64,000 nt of DNA from assembly GCF_935822925.1 (NCBI RefSeq), contig NZ_CAKXZS010000024.1, positions 99,796 through 163,795 of the forward strand, given 5' to 3'. This document shows positions 36,931 through 45,918 of this stretch, one piece after another. Every line of letters starts with the position of its first letter. Position 1 is the stretch's first letter. The position numbers and the translations under genes were made by a program. The notes under the pieces are model-generated. The model was not told where the DNA came from. It saw nothing but the letters and a program-made list of their open reading frames with translations, and searched no databases. This DNA comes from Mesorhizobium ventifaucium. Lineage in GTDB: Bacteria > Pseudomonadota > Alphaproteobacteria > Rhizobiales > Rhizobiaceae.

Positions 36931-38586
36931 TCAGAGGGTGACCGACATGCCGAGCTTCTCCACCGTGTTGTCGGCGGTAGCGCCCGGCAGTTTCAGGAAC
37001 TCGGTGTAGAATGCCTTCTGCGAATCCACGCCGAGCCGGTCGGTCGTCTCATTCCACTCGGCCGCCGCTGTTTCCAGCGACGCCTTCGGATCCGCACCGG
37101 CCCACACAGCCGTGCACATGCGGTCGATGCTCAGGAAATAGTCCTGCGCGCCGGGCATGATCGGGTCGAGAAGGCCGACATTGGCCGAGTTGTTAAGATT
37201 GCTCAGATACTCCTTGGCGCTCGGGAACAGCGCGCCGTAAAGCTCGGATTTGAAGTGGGAGATGCGGTAGGGATCGCGCAGGGCGTAGGGCAGCATGCAG
37301 CGCGCAAGCGAGACCGGCGGCGAGCAGGCCCATTGCATGAACAGGTAGGCCGCTTCGGGGTTCGCCGAATCCGCCGACAGCGCCTTGTTGTAGCCGGTTG
37401 CATGTTCAGGATTGCCGGGCACGACCGCGTAGCCGACCTTGCCGGCGATCTGTGATTGCGGGATGAAGTTGATTGCGGTGGCCGATTGCGAATAGTTCGC
37501 GGCCATGCGGCCAGATGGCGGCCAGGAGTAGATCATTGCTACCTTGCCGGTCAGGAACGCCGCCCACAGCGAGACGGCGTCGAGTTCATTGTTGCCGGGA
37601 ATCGACGCCGCATTGGCTGCAATCATGTTCTGCAGCGTCTTCACGCCGGCATCCGAAACCAAGCCGGCCTTCATGTCGTCGCCGAACAGTTTTCCACCGT
37701 TGGCGCGGTACTGTTGCAGAAAGTCGAACTGGTTGCCGGGACTGCCCGCCTTGCGGAAATGGCCTGCGCCATAAACGTTCGGTGCCATCTGGTCGGTGAT
37801 GAACTGGGCGATCTGGGCATATTCCTCCCAGGTCTTCGGCGGCGCCAGCTTGGCGTTGAACTTGGCCTGGTAGGCCTCCACCATCTTGGGATCCTCGAAG
37901 ATGTCCTTGCGGTAGTAGAGAGCGAACATGTCGCCGTCGTCGAAGAAGCCCCAGATCTTGCCCTTGTAGGTCGGCAGCGCCTTGTAGAGCGGATGATAGT
38001 CCTCAAGGTCGGCCGGGTTCATATATTTGGCGATGTAATCGTCGAGGGGTGCGATGACGCCGCCATCGGCTAGCGACGGCGTCCAGGCTGGCGAGATGTC
38101 GAGGACGTCATAGGCGCCTGAGCCGGCAATGTGCTCGGCAACGGCCTTGGAGTACTGGTCCGGGTTCGACAGTTCGACCACGTTCGACTTCATGCCCGTA
38201 AGCTGCTCCCACATCGGTCCACTGAAATTGCGCGGGTCGAGAGCCTGCAGGCCTGCCTCGTAGGTCATGTTCAGCGTGACGCCCGAATGCGCCTTGGCCG
38301 CCTCGACGGCGCGGAAGGCGGAACCATCCGCCGGGCCTTCCATCGACGCCTTCATGGCCGCTGCCTGCGCCTGGCCGAGCGGTGAAGCGGCGTCTGCCAG
38401 TTCGAGCTTCTGCTGCGCCAGCGCCCAATCCGTCATCATGGCGAGGATCGGTCCGGACGCCGCCAGCATGCCGGTCATCTGGCCGAAGCGGGTTATGAAA
38501 GTTCGGCGGGTGGTTTCGCCGCGCATGAAGGCGTCGACCTCTGCTTCGAGGCCTGCCTGAAAGTCACGTTTTTCATGATGGTTCAT
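36931..38586 (-). CDS. extracellular sugar-binding protein, Tat-exported
   Basis: 551 residues from the ATG at 38586. Unusually it begins with a hydrophilic stretch of about 25 residues before the twin-arginine motif TRRTFITRF and the hydrophobic helix, suggesting folded export by Tat. The mature part is a family-1-type solute-binding protein: YDVLDISPAWTPSLADGG, WGFFDDGDMFALYYRKDIFE, APPKTWEEYAQIAQFI. It is longer than MalE (about 400) and resembles large binding proteins for plant-derived sugars. GGGAGG precedes the ATG. It delivers the ligand to the MalF/MalG permeases encoded next. Confidence 0.92.
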   Translation of the reverse strand: MNHHEKRDFQAGLEAEVDAFMRGETTRRTFITRFGQMTGMLAASGPILAMMTDWALAQQKLELADAASPLGQAQAAAMKASMEGPADGSAFRAVEAAKAHSGVTLNMTYEAGLQALDPRNFSGPMWEQLTGMKSNVVELSNPDQYSKAVAEHIAGSGAYDVLDISPAWTPSLADGGVIAPLDDYIAKYMNPADLEDYHPLYKALPTYKGKIWGFFDDGDMFALYYRKDIFEDPKMVEAYQAKFNAKLAPPKTWEEYAQIAQFITDQMAPNVYGAGHFRKAGSPGNQFDFLQQYRANGGKLFGDDMKAGLVSDAGVKTLQNMIAANAASIPGNNELDAVSLWAAFLTGKVAMIYSWPPSGRMAANYSQSATAINFIPQSQIAGKVGYAVVPGNPEHATGYNKALSADSANPEAAYLFMQWACSPPVSLARCMLPYALRDPYRISHFKSELYGALFPSAKEYLSNLNNSANVGLLDPIMPGAQDYFLSIDRMCTAVWAGADPKASLETAAAEWNETTDRLGVDSQKAFYTEFLKLPGATADNTVEKLGMSVTL

Positions 38587-38700
38587 AGTGCTTGGTCCTC
38601 CCATTCTCGTTTGCCTTCACTCGTCCGCGGGCGCGGCGGTCGAGCATTCCTCTCGTGAAGCCGCCGCGAAGGCGCGGCGGCGCGCCGAATGCTCGTACTC

Positions 38701-39753
38701 CTATGTCCCGAAGCGGGCGGCGAAACCGGCCAGCCGATTCTTCCATGCCTCGCTTGAAAGCACCTCGCGATTGACCACGCCGCGCGGCTCGCGGCCGTGC
38801 TGCACCTCGATGACCGCCTTGACGTCCGCAGCACCGTTTCCGGCAAAACACTGGTCGGTCCAGCAGAGCGCGTGCGGCGTCAGGATAACGTTGTCGAGCT
38901 TGAGGATCGGATCGTCGGCATCCGGCGGCTCCTGCTCCAGCACGTCGAGCCCCGCGCCGGCGATGCGGCGCTCCTGCAGCACTTTCGTCAGCGCCTCCTG
39001 GTCGACGATCGGACCGCGCGCGGTGTTGATCAGGTAAGCCGTCGGCTTCATCAGGGCGAGCCGCTCGGCATTGACGATGTGGTGGGTCTGAGGCGTTAGC
39101 GGACAGCTCACCGACAGCACATCGGCGCGGCGGAACAGATCCTCCAGCCCGACCAGTTCGATGCCCAGTTCGGCAGCGACCTTGCTGTCGGCGAATGGGT
39201 CATGGGCGATGAATTTCATGTCGAAGGGCCTGGCCAAGCGAAAGACCTCGGCGCCTATATTGCCGATGCCGAGCGACCCCAACGTACGCCCGACGAGACC
39301 AACGCCCATATGTTCCGAACGCTGATTGAACCCGGCACGCCCCTTGCGGGTCAGCGCGTCCTTGGTGAGCAGCTTGCCGGTCAGTGCCAACATGAAGGTG
39401 ATGACGGATACGGCGACCGGCCGCCGCACCCCATCGGGCGTGATGACCAGGGCGATGCCGGCGGCGGTGCAGGCCTCGACGTCGACGGTATCGTAGCCGA
39501 CTCCGAAACGGGCAACGACGGCCAGGCGGCCGCTCTTAGGGACACTGACCGCATCGAAGCGATGGGTGAGCAGGATCAGTGCATCGAAGTCCTCAAGCTG
39601 ATCGCCGCGCAGCGGATTGTTCGATTCTAGGAACGCCATCTCGATGCCGGGCGCATTGCGCAGCGGCTCCAGGTCGAAGTCGGGATAGGTCGGCGCGCCG
39701 TCCGGCTTGCGGAAATCACCGGAGAGCGCCACCCTGAACATTGCGTTGGCCAT
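38701..39753 (-). CDS. 2-hydroxyacid dehydrogenase (D-isomer specific, SerA/GyaR-like)
   Basis: 350 residues. Two-domain NAD(P)-dependent 2-hydroxyacid dehydrogenase: nucleotide-binding GIGNIGAE near 170, catalytic Arg in NTARGPIVDQ, Glu in GLDVLEQEPPD and His in LTPHALCWT. It interconverts a 2-oxoacid and a D-2-hydroxyacid. In this operon it may oxidise or reduce a sugar-acid fragment made by the aldolase. The ATG at 39753 is set by the strong site GGAGGAGACG; the frame runs on upstream but only through the aldolase gene. Catalytic triad complete. Confidence 0.9.
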   Translation of the reverse strand: MANAMFRVALSGDFRKPDGAPTYPDFDLEPLRNAPGIEMAFLESNNPLRGDQLEDFDALILLTHRFDAVSVPKSGRLAVVARFGVGYDTVDVEACTAAGIALVITPDGVRRPVAVSVITFMLALTGKLLTKDALTRKGRAGFNQRSEHMGVGLVGRTLGSLGIGNIGAEVFRLARPFDMKFIAHDPFADSKVAAELGIELVGLEDLFRRADVLSVSCPLTPQTHHIVNAERLALMKPTAYLINTARGPIVDQEALTKVLQERRIAGAGLDVLEQEPPDADDPILKLDNVILTPHALCWTDQCFAGNGAADVKAVIEVQHGREPRGVVNREVLSSEAWKNRLAGFAARFGT

Positions 39754-39766
39754 CGTCTCCTCCGCC

Positions 39767-40543
39767 TCACTCGCACCCGGCCCGGATCTTTGAGACCGCG
39801 TCGGCCAGCGCATCGTGCAGGACCCAGACGTCACCCGAATAACAGATGAAATCGAAGCCTTGCGCGTAGAACTCGTGACCCTGCTGGACGCTGGGTACCA
39901 GGCGTCCAAGCGATTTGTTGTGCTTCTTGGCGGCGGCAACGATCTTGTCCATCGCCGCGGTGAAGGTGGGATGGGCGAAGTCGCCGGGAACGCCGAGTGA
40001 GACCGACAGATCGAAATGTCCGACCCACAGACAGTCGACCCCGTCCAGTCCCGCGATGCCGTCGATGTTCTTGACGCCGTCGGCGGTCTCGATCAGGCAG
40101 ATGAACACCGAGCGCCGGTTGGCCGTTTCGAATTTATCTGTGACCGAGCCCGGACGGTAGCGGTCATGCGCGATCTGAAGCGCTACGCCGCGAGCGCCAG
40201 CAGGATGGTACTTCATCGAATTGATGATGTGCTGCGCCTGTTCGACCGTACTCACCATCGGCGCGATCAGACCTTCAGCCCCCATGTCCATGGCGCGGGC
40301 GAGGAAATGATAGTCCTGCGACGGCACACGCACCATAACCGGCAGGTCGGCCGCCTCGAAATAGCGGATCGCGCTCTTCACCGTTTCCAGGCTGAAGCCC
40401 GAATGCTCCATATCGAAGAAGACGAAGTCGCAGCCGGCGGATTTCAGAATGTGCCCGATTCCCGGCGTCGCGAATTCGGCGACGAGCGTGCCGAGCTTGA
40501 CCCGTCGGTGCGCAGCCAACCCCTTGAGACTAGACTCTGACAT
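39767..40543 (-). CDS. HpcH/HpaI-family class II aldolase
   Basis: 258-residue TIM-barrel aldolase. Family landmarks are FFDMEHSGFSLE, the substrate/metal loop GAEGLIAPMVSTVEQA, the metal-binding Glu in FICLIETADGVKN and the Asp in WVGHFDLSVSLGVPG. These enzymes use Mg or Mn to split 2-keto-3-deoxy sugar acids into pyruvate and an aldehyde. It starts at ATG 40543 behind GGGGAGGGAAGC and ends 13 bp before the dehydrogenase start, so aldolase and dehydrogenase probably act in sequence. Confidence 0.9.
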   Translation of the reverse strand: MSESSLKGLAAHRRVKLGTLVAEFATPGIGHILKSAGCDFVFFDMEHSGFSLETVKSAIRYFEAADLPVMVRVPSQDYHFLARAMDMGAEGLIAPMVSTVEQAQHIINSMKYHPAGARGVALQIAHDRYRPGSVTDKFETANRRSVFICLIETADGVKNIDGIAGLDGVDCLWVGHFDLSVSLGVPGDFAHPTFTAAMDKIVAAAKKHNKSLGRLVPSVQQGHEFYAQGFDFICYSGDVWVLHDALADAVSKIRAGCE

Positions 40544-40579
40544 ACGCTTCCCTCCCCTTCGCCCCGAAGGGCGCAATGT

Positions 40580-40885
40580 TCAAGGCGTTGCCTCGAGAAC
40601 GAGGTCGCAGATCGTCACCAATTTGATGTCAACGAGCGGCGCGCTTTGCGTGTTGAATTCATCGAAATGCGCCGTCCGGCAGTGTTCGTCGAAGGCGGCC
40701 TCGCTCTCGTAAATCTCGTAGAGCACGACCCGGTCCGGTTCGTCGCGCGCCTCCGTCACGTCAAAGCGGCGGCAGCCGGCCTCGTTGCGAGCCGACGCGG
40801 TTGCATTGGCATCGACGAGCTTTCGGAAGCTGTCTCGGGCGCCCGGCTTGAGGCGGAAATCGACCCAGACGACGAAGCCGGTCAT
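40580..40885 (-). CDS. ABM-domain (YgiN-like) small protein
   Basis: 101 residues forming one dimeric alpha/beta-barrel domain: VVWVDFRLKPGARDSFRKLV, NEAGCRRFDV, VVLYEIYESEAAFDEH and HFDEFN. Such proteins act as quinol monooxygenases, or as epimerase- or mutarotase-like helpers in sugar catabolic operons. Its start overlaps the regulator's stop by four bases and it precedes the aldolase gene. The exact reaction cannot be read from sequence. Confidence 0.85.
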   Translation of the reverse strand: MTGFVVWVDFRLKPGARDSFRKLVDANATASARNEAGCRRFDVTEARDEPDRVVLYEIYESEAAFDEHCRTAHFDEFNTQSAPLVDIKLVTICDLVLEATP

Positions 40886-41592
40886 TGCTTGGGCCTCGCA
40901 ATTTCCAGATAGCGCTTAGACACGTATTCCAGATGTCTGCGCATCGCCGCTTCGGACCGGTCCGGATCGCGCGCGGCGATCGCCTCGAAAATTTCGTGAT
41001 GAGCCTCGTAGGCCTTGCGGTCTTCACCTTCGGCCAAAGTCGTCCGCCGCTGTTCGAGCAGCCATTCGGCCAACGCCGCATGGATAGCTGTGAAGATTCG
41101 ATTGCGGGTGATCATAGCCAGCACGTAGTGGAAGTCCACGTCAGTGCGTTCGAAGCGCGTGAGGTCGCCGATCGACTGCCGGTTCATCTCTAGCGCGGCC
41201 TTGAGGCTCTCAATGTCCTCTGGCGTGGCATTCACAGCGGCGTTGCGGGCAAGCCCGACCTCGAAAAACAAACGTGCGCTCTGGAAGTCATGAACCCCGC
41301 CCGGGGCCGAAATCATGTGTCGCGCCGGGCCTGAGAGGGCGTCGAGTACGAATTGGGGTGTGGGGCGGGTGACGCGGGCACGCTCGCCGGACCTCACCTC
41401 GACAAGGCCCATCTTGCTCAGATGCAGCAGCGCCTCACGGATTGAGGGGCGCCCGACCCCGAATTGCCGCATGAGTTCCCGTTCCGACGGCAGCCGCTCG
41501 GCTTCGGCCAGTTCTCCCTTGCGGATCATCCGCTCGAGGTGTTCTGCGACCTCGTCAGAAAGCTTCCGCTGCTTGATCTGAACACCAATCAC
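40882..41592 (-). CDS. GntR-family regulator, FadR/FCD subfamily
   Basis: 236 residues from a GTG start. N-terminal winged helix with LPSERELMRQFGVGRPSIRE near 34-53, then an all-helical FCD domain with the metal- or ligand-binding His/Asp positions (DFHYVLAMITRN, HHEIFEAI, RRHLEYV). FCD regulators usually repress catabolic operons until a sugar acid binds. It is the first gene of the operon, followed with four-base overlap by the ABM gene, so it probably represses its own transcription through the site at 41594-41612. Confidence 0.92.
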   Translation of the reverse strand: MIGVQIKQRKLSDEVAEHLERMIRKGELAEAERLPSERELMRQFGVGRPSIREALLHLSKMGLVEVRSGERARVTRPTPQFVLDALSGPARHMISAPGGVHDFQSARLFFEVGLARNAAVNATPEDIESLKAALEMNRQSIGDLTRFERTDVDFHYVLAMITRNRIFTAIHAALAEWLLEQRRTTLAEGEDRKAYEAHHEIFEAIAARDPDRSEAAMRRHLEYVSKRYLEIARPKQ

Positions 41593-41593
41593 T

Positions 41594-41612
41594 TGGCATA
41601 CCTTTGATACCA
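41594..41612. promoter_or_regulatory. putative FadR-type operator
   Basis: TGGCATACCTTTGATACCA is an imperfect inverted repeat bounded by TGG and CCA, like the TGGTAT...ATACCA sites of FCD-type GntR regulators. It lies one base upstream of the GTG of the regulator gene. A bound repressor there would block the whole nine-gene operon. Confidence 0.45.
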
Positions 41613-41695
41613 GTTAAGCACGCTATTGCCAAAGTGCCCCCCGTGTCAAACACAACTCAATTCGACAGACGCCCGCAAACAAGGAGCGAGGCTTT

Positions 41696-42236
41696 GGCTC
41701 TTTTTCTACAAGCAACTCGGATCGGCTCGTCGGAACCGATGAGGACGATCAGCTCATCGCGCTTGACGGCAATGACGTGATCTGGGGTCGCGGCGGTGAT
41801 GACCAGATCGAGGCCGGCGGCGGCAACGATCGCGCCTATCGCGGCGCCGGCGATGACGAGATCTCCGGCGAGGAGGGGCACGACCGGCTGTTCGGCGGCG
41901 ATGGCGACGACGAGCTCAAGGGCGGTGAAGGCGAGGGCCGGCGGCGACGGCGCGCGGATGTCCGGCGGCGCGGACGACGATACCTTCTTTGGCGAGGCCG
42001 GCGCCGAGGACGTCTTTGTCTTCGACCTGATACCTTTCGGCAGTGACCTGATCCGGGGCTTCGAGAACGGCGCCGATCGCATCGAGATCGCGACCTATAC
42101 GGGCGTCGAGAGCTTCGAGGACGTCGCCGTCACGCAGGACGGACATTCGACCGTGCTGAGCTTCGCGGAGGGAACCGTAGAGATCGCCAATTTCGACTCC
42201 GCGCGGATCAATGCCTCCGATTTCTTCTTCGTCTGA
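41696..42236 (+). pseudogene. RTX calcium-binding protein, C-terminal remnant
   Basis: The frame has no start codon but carries glycine/aspartate nonapeptides of the RTX type (GRGGDDQIE, GAGDDEISG, GGDGDDELKGG). A frameshift near 41935 leads into a second frame with SGGADDDTFFGEAGAEDVFVF and a C-terminal GFENGADRIEI...FDSARINASDFFFV, the usual ending of type-I-secreted rhizobial RTX proteins. The N-terminal domain is absent, so this is a truncated, frameshifted end of a secreted calcium-binding protein next to the sugar operon promoter. Confidence 0.75.
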
Positions 42237-42596
42237 CGCGCGGGCGGGGCGCGGTCTCCCTGGCCGCGCCCTTGTCTCGCCGATTGGTCAGACGGAACTT
42301 GCTCTGCAGCCATTGGCGTTAACCCTGCGACACTTCACCCGAAAATGAATCCTGTGGCCGAAGGGCCTGCAGCACGATGGCAGGCGGCGCCAATGAGCAG
42401 CCTTTTCCCGAGGAATCTCATGACGCGCAAGCGCACGCAGTTCCAGCCGCCCAACCAGAAGCAGCCGGTGCGGCCACGCCAACGCATGACAAACGTCAGC
42501 TCACGACCCCATTCCGGACCACTACGCATGCGACAGCCAATGTCGCGTACGGGTCATGGAGCGCCGCTTCGAGATAACGGCGCTCTGCATTCCTCT
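42237..42596. other. intergenic region, no gene recognised
   Basis: 360 bp between the RTX and recombinase relics. Frames on both strands (for example 42335-42529) lack ribosome sites and motifs. No tRNA-like fold that could serve as an attachment site was recognised. Confidence 0.35.
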
Positions 42597-42950
42597 TCAA
42601 TTCGACTTGTTCGGAAATGCCAATGCATCGTTCACTTCGGTGCCGAGATAGCGGACGGTGCTTTCAAGCTTGGTGTGCCCAAGCAGCAGTTGCACAGCGC
42701 GGATGTTGCCGATCTTCTTGTAAATCTGGGCAGCCTTCGTGCGTCTCATCGAATGAGTGCCGGAGCGCGACATCGCCGACCGTCACGGTGACCAGGTCGC
42801 AACCTCGAAGCTTGCTGTCGATGGCGAGATTGAATAGTGCCAGATCCCGTTCTGCGCCTGACACCTGCAGTCGTGTTCGGATGCTCCCAGACTTCGCGCG
42901 GCTTGAGGGGTGGCTTCTGACCAACAAGGTGGCCTCTATTCCAGCTGGAC
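42597..42950 (-). pseudogene. tyrosine recombinase/integrase relic with internal deletion
   Basis: Minus-strand pieces in different frames match a phage-type integrase: LVGQKPPLKPREVW, then RTRLQVSGAERDLALFNLAI and DSKLRGCDLVTVTVGDV, then THSMRRTKAAQIYKK and LLLGHTKLESTVRYLG. The last piece holds the box-II Arg (HSMRRTK), the LLGH His and the Tyr nucleophile (VRYLG). The stretch between VGDV and THSMRR, about 70 residues in relatives, is deleted, and two frame changes occur. Dead, but a marker that an integrating element once used this region. Confidence 0.75.
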
Positions 42951-43278
42951 ATGGTTCTTCTCCCATGCGGCCCTCCGCAGCCACAGCGCTCGACCCGAAC
43001 AGACAATCCTAGAACGAACATAGAGCCTCGCGCACGTTCGCTCGAAGGGGTTGTAGGATTGTCAGACGCAGGCAGCAGCTTGATCAATGGACGCGGTCGC
43101 GCCATCTCCGGACACTCGCGAACACCGACACGAAGGCCCGACTCGACCGGAAGCGAAAGTTCAGGCGAACTTTGGAGCACTGTTATAGTTCGAGATGGCT
43201 TGGTTGAATCTCCAACATCCTCCTGACCTGGACGAGAGCAACTACCAGCAGCGGGCGGATTGCCCTTTGAGCCCCAGC

Positions 43279-43647
43279 TCAGAGCGTCTTGCTCATCATC
43301 AGGATCGGCACCGGAGCGCCGCCACGGTCGTCGAAGAATTTCTCGGCGGGGTGATAGCCGCAGGCTCGATACAGCGGCTCACCTGCCATGGTTGCTGCCA
43401 GTTCGACACGAGCAAAGCCTTCGGTCTTGGCTGCATTTTCACAAAGCGAAAGGATCAGACGACCGACACCGCGTCGGACAAAGGCCGGATGGGTATAGAT
43501 GGCTCTGACACGCGCCGCGTCCTTGGCGGGGTCAAGCAACGCCGCGTTACGCCCGGGCGACTGATCCCCACCATACATGGTCGCGCGCCGGCTCCAGCCC
43601 CCGCAACCTGCCAGGGCGCCGTCGTACTCCACGACTAAATAGGTGCC
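43279..43647 (-). pseudogene. GNAT acetyltransferase, C-terminal piece
   Basis: From 43647 the minus strand encodes GTYLVVEYDGALAGCGGWSR, then VRAIYTHPAFVRRGVGRLIL and RVELAATMAGEPLYRACGY: beta4, the acetyl-CoA-binding loop (RRGVGR) and the C-terminal strands of a GNAT enzyme, 122 residues. Its N-terminal 57 residues lie in the opposite orientation at 43892-44062. The open frame continues upstream to 43743, but those codons are antisense to a cyclase fragment. Joined, the two pieces give a normal 179-residue acetyltransferase. Confidence 0.75.
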
Positions 43648-43649
43648 TT

Positions 43650-43868
43650 CGCAGGCCCGAAACCTATCGCACAACATCGCGCCGCATCCTTGCGGCGAGC
43701 CTGGCACAACTCGGGCGTCTTGAGGAGGCGCGCCGGGAGGCACAAATGTTCATGATGAGCAATCCGAATTTCACAATCCGGCATTGGTCCGCCTCGCAAC
43801 CTTTCCGTGATGAAAACGTGCGGCGGCATTTTGTGGAAGGCTATCGCATGGCCGGGCTGCCAGAATGA
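43650..43868 (+). pseudogene. adenylate cyclase C-terminal piece, inverted
   Basis: Plus-strand frame RRPETYRTTSRRILAASLAQ, then LGRLEEARREAQMFMMSNPN, ending EGYRMAGLPE and TGA. It has the look of the C-terminal TPR end of rhizobial cyclase/TolB/TPR proteins. The cyclase gene on the minus strand (44138-45567) stops abruptly exactly where this piece would follow (SAVQTL then RRPETYR). There is no start codon here. It is the displaced end of that gene. Confidence 0.7.
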
Positions 43869-43891
43869 GCGGTTGGCGGGGCCGCCTTGAC

Positions 43892-44062
43892 ATGGCCAAC
43901 GGAGACTTGCGGCACCGGATCGCGCGACGCGAGGATCTCGCGGCCATCACCGTGCTTATGGATGCGGCGATCGCCGAACTCCAGAAGCCCTTTCTTGACG
44001 ACGCCCAGATCCGATCCAGCCGTTCAATCATGGGGCTGGACACGCAGCTTGTCGATGACGTG
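43892..44062 (+). pseudogene. GNAT acetyltransferase, N-terminal piece, inverted
   Basis: ATG at 43892 opens MANGDLRHRIARREDLAAIT, then VLMDAAIAELQKPFLDDAQI and IMGLDTQLVDD: the first beta strand and helices of the same GNAT enzyme whose remainder is on the minus strand from 43647. After Asp57 the frame runs into unrelated codons and a TAG at about 44090. It starts 23 bases after the cyclase stop, preserving the original gene order cyclase then acetyltransferase. Confidence 0.72.
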
Positions 44063-44137
44063 TTCGACGGCATCGGCCGGTTGGCCCTTTAGCCGTAATC
44101 AGATCCGAGCGCATGGCCCATGCGTTGGGATCCAGTT

Positions 44138-45567
44138 TCACGGTATCAGTGTCTGGACCGCGGACTCGTAGTCGCGAAGTGCATATTGGGCCTGGCCCAA
44201 CATCCAGTAATACCAACCGGGTGGGTGCGGATTGAGCCGGAGCGCCTTGCGTACATCGAACTCAGCATCCGATTCCGGCCAGCGACGTTCATGTCCGAGG
44301 ATGATTCCCAATACCCAGTGGTTTCCGGCATCGTTAGGATCGAGCGTCACGGCCTGTTGTGCTTCCGCCAACGCTCTTGCCCTATTGGGATCCATCGGCT
44401 CGTCCCAGAACTCCCAGCCCAACCAAAGGTTCAGCGCCAACCAGCGATGCGCCTCAGCATATTCCGGATCAAGCGCGATCGCCGCTTCCAGCAGGAAAAT
44501 GGCCTCTTTCGCGGCAAGTGCCGTTTGCAAGCCCAATGCCCGCGCACGTACACAGAGGTCATAAGCCTCCAGGTTAGCAGGTCTGTTGCGCGCTGGTTGG
44601 GTCGTCAAACGGCCGGCTAAGGCCTCGACGATCTTGCCCGTCACCTCGTCCTGGACGGCGAAAATATCCTCCAAGCTGCGGTCGAACCGTTCGGCCCACA
44701 GGTGGTCCCCTCCGATTGAGTCGATCAATTGGGCGTTGATGCGAACGCGTCCCGCAGCCCGCCGGGCGCTACCCTCCAGGAGATAGCGCACACCAAGCTC
44801 CCGAGCGATGCGGCGCACGTCCACATGCCTACCTTTGTAAGCAAAGACAGAGTTGCTGGCGATGACAAACAATCCGCTGGTTCTCGATAGGTCCGTGATC
44901 AGGTCTTCGGTCAGGCCATCGACAAACGCCTCTTGTTCCGGGTCGTTGCTCATGTTTGTGAACGGAAGGACGGCGATGGAAGGCTTGGCGGGCAACGGCA
45001 GTGGGGCCTTCTCCGCCGGCCCCTGATACTCCGAGATGGTCGATGACACGATGCGATAAACGGCCACCGGCTCGGCGATGTTCTTGATCGCTTGCGGGCC
45101 AAGTTCGTCGAAACTGAAATCAAGCTTGCGCTTAACCTGGTCGTAGACGCTGCCAGAGATGCAGATGTCTCCCGGCCCGGCTATCGCCTGAAGCCGCACG
45201 GCGACAATCACGCCATCACCGAAAAGGTCGCCGCCTTCGACAACGACATCACCCAGATTAATCCCGATGCGTAGAACAACGTGACGGTCGTCAGCGCGTC
45301 CTTGATTCGCGGCGATCATCCCATTCTGGAATTCGACTGCGCAAGTCACGGCGTTCACCGCACTGGCGAACTCGACCAGAACGCCGTCACCCATCACCTT
45401 CACGATACGGCCGTGATGCTCGCGAACGAGTGGCTCCAGGATTCCCCTGCGCCGCTCCTTAAAGTGGCCAGGGTGCCCTGCTCGTCCAGTTCCACTAGCC
45501 GACTGTAGCCAACCACATCGGCAGCCATTATGGCTGCAAGACGGCGTTGGGCGCGTTCTTCGGCCAT
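44138..45567 (-). pseudogene. class III adenylate cyclase with TolB-like and TPR domains, disrupted
   Basis: Begins at ATG 45567 with MAEERAQRRLAAIMAADVVG (cyclase domain start with the metal-binding Asp). A one-base loss near 45465 shifts the frame inside TLATL/KERRRGIL; the second frame has VKVMGDGVLVEF, RIGINLGDVVVEGGDLFGDG, then a TolB-like domain (PSIAVLPFTNMSNDPEQEAF) and TPRs. It ends at SAVQTLIP because an inversion removed the last 70 or so residues (43650-43868). The intact family makes cAMP and has about 570 residues. Two independent lesions make it a pseudogene. Confidence 0.82.
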
Positions 45568-45918
45568 TTTGCATTTGCTTTCATAGAAAGCAGGGCATCG
45601 GATTGTATTGACGCCCATTTCAAAAGTCTATCGGATTGGACTTCGAAACTGGTTTGCCAGCATCTAAATTGGGTGATTTCCCACCCAATCTGGTCGTTCA
45701 TCGGCCCCAATTAGAACGTCACAGACGGGTCAACTTGCGTCATCCCGGCTATCGGCTTCAAATGTCCGAGGAGCGTCCGAACTCGATCGCTGACCGTGGG
45801 TTCCGATCCGAGAGCGTCCCGCGTCCAATGGAAGCGCAAAGGAGGCTCTTTGAACTTTGCGCATGATCCTTTCCGGACCGAAGGTCAGCACAGCAAAAGC
45901 CGGTGCCGGTTTCCCGCG
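45568..45918. other. intergenic region, no gene recognised
   Basis: 350 bp between the cyclase relic and the aldose epimerase gene. Frames are short and lack ribosome sites; no terminator or repeat could be assigned. Confidence 0.4.

Noticed and set aside
42345..42791. 148-codon plus-strand frame
   Set aside because: Most of it is antisense to the integrase relic, whose minus-strand motifs are clear.
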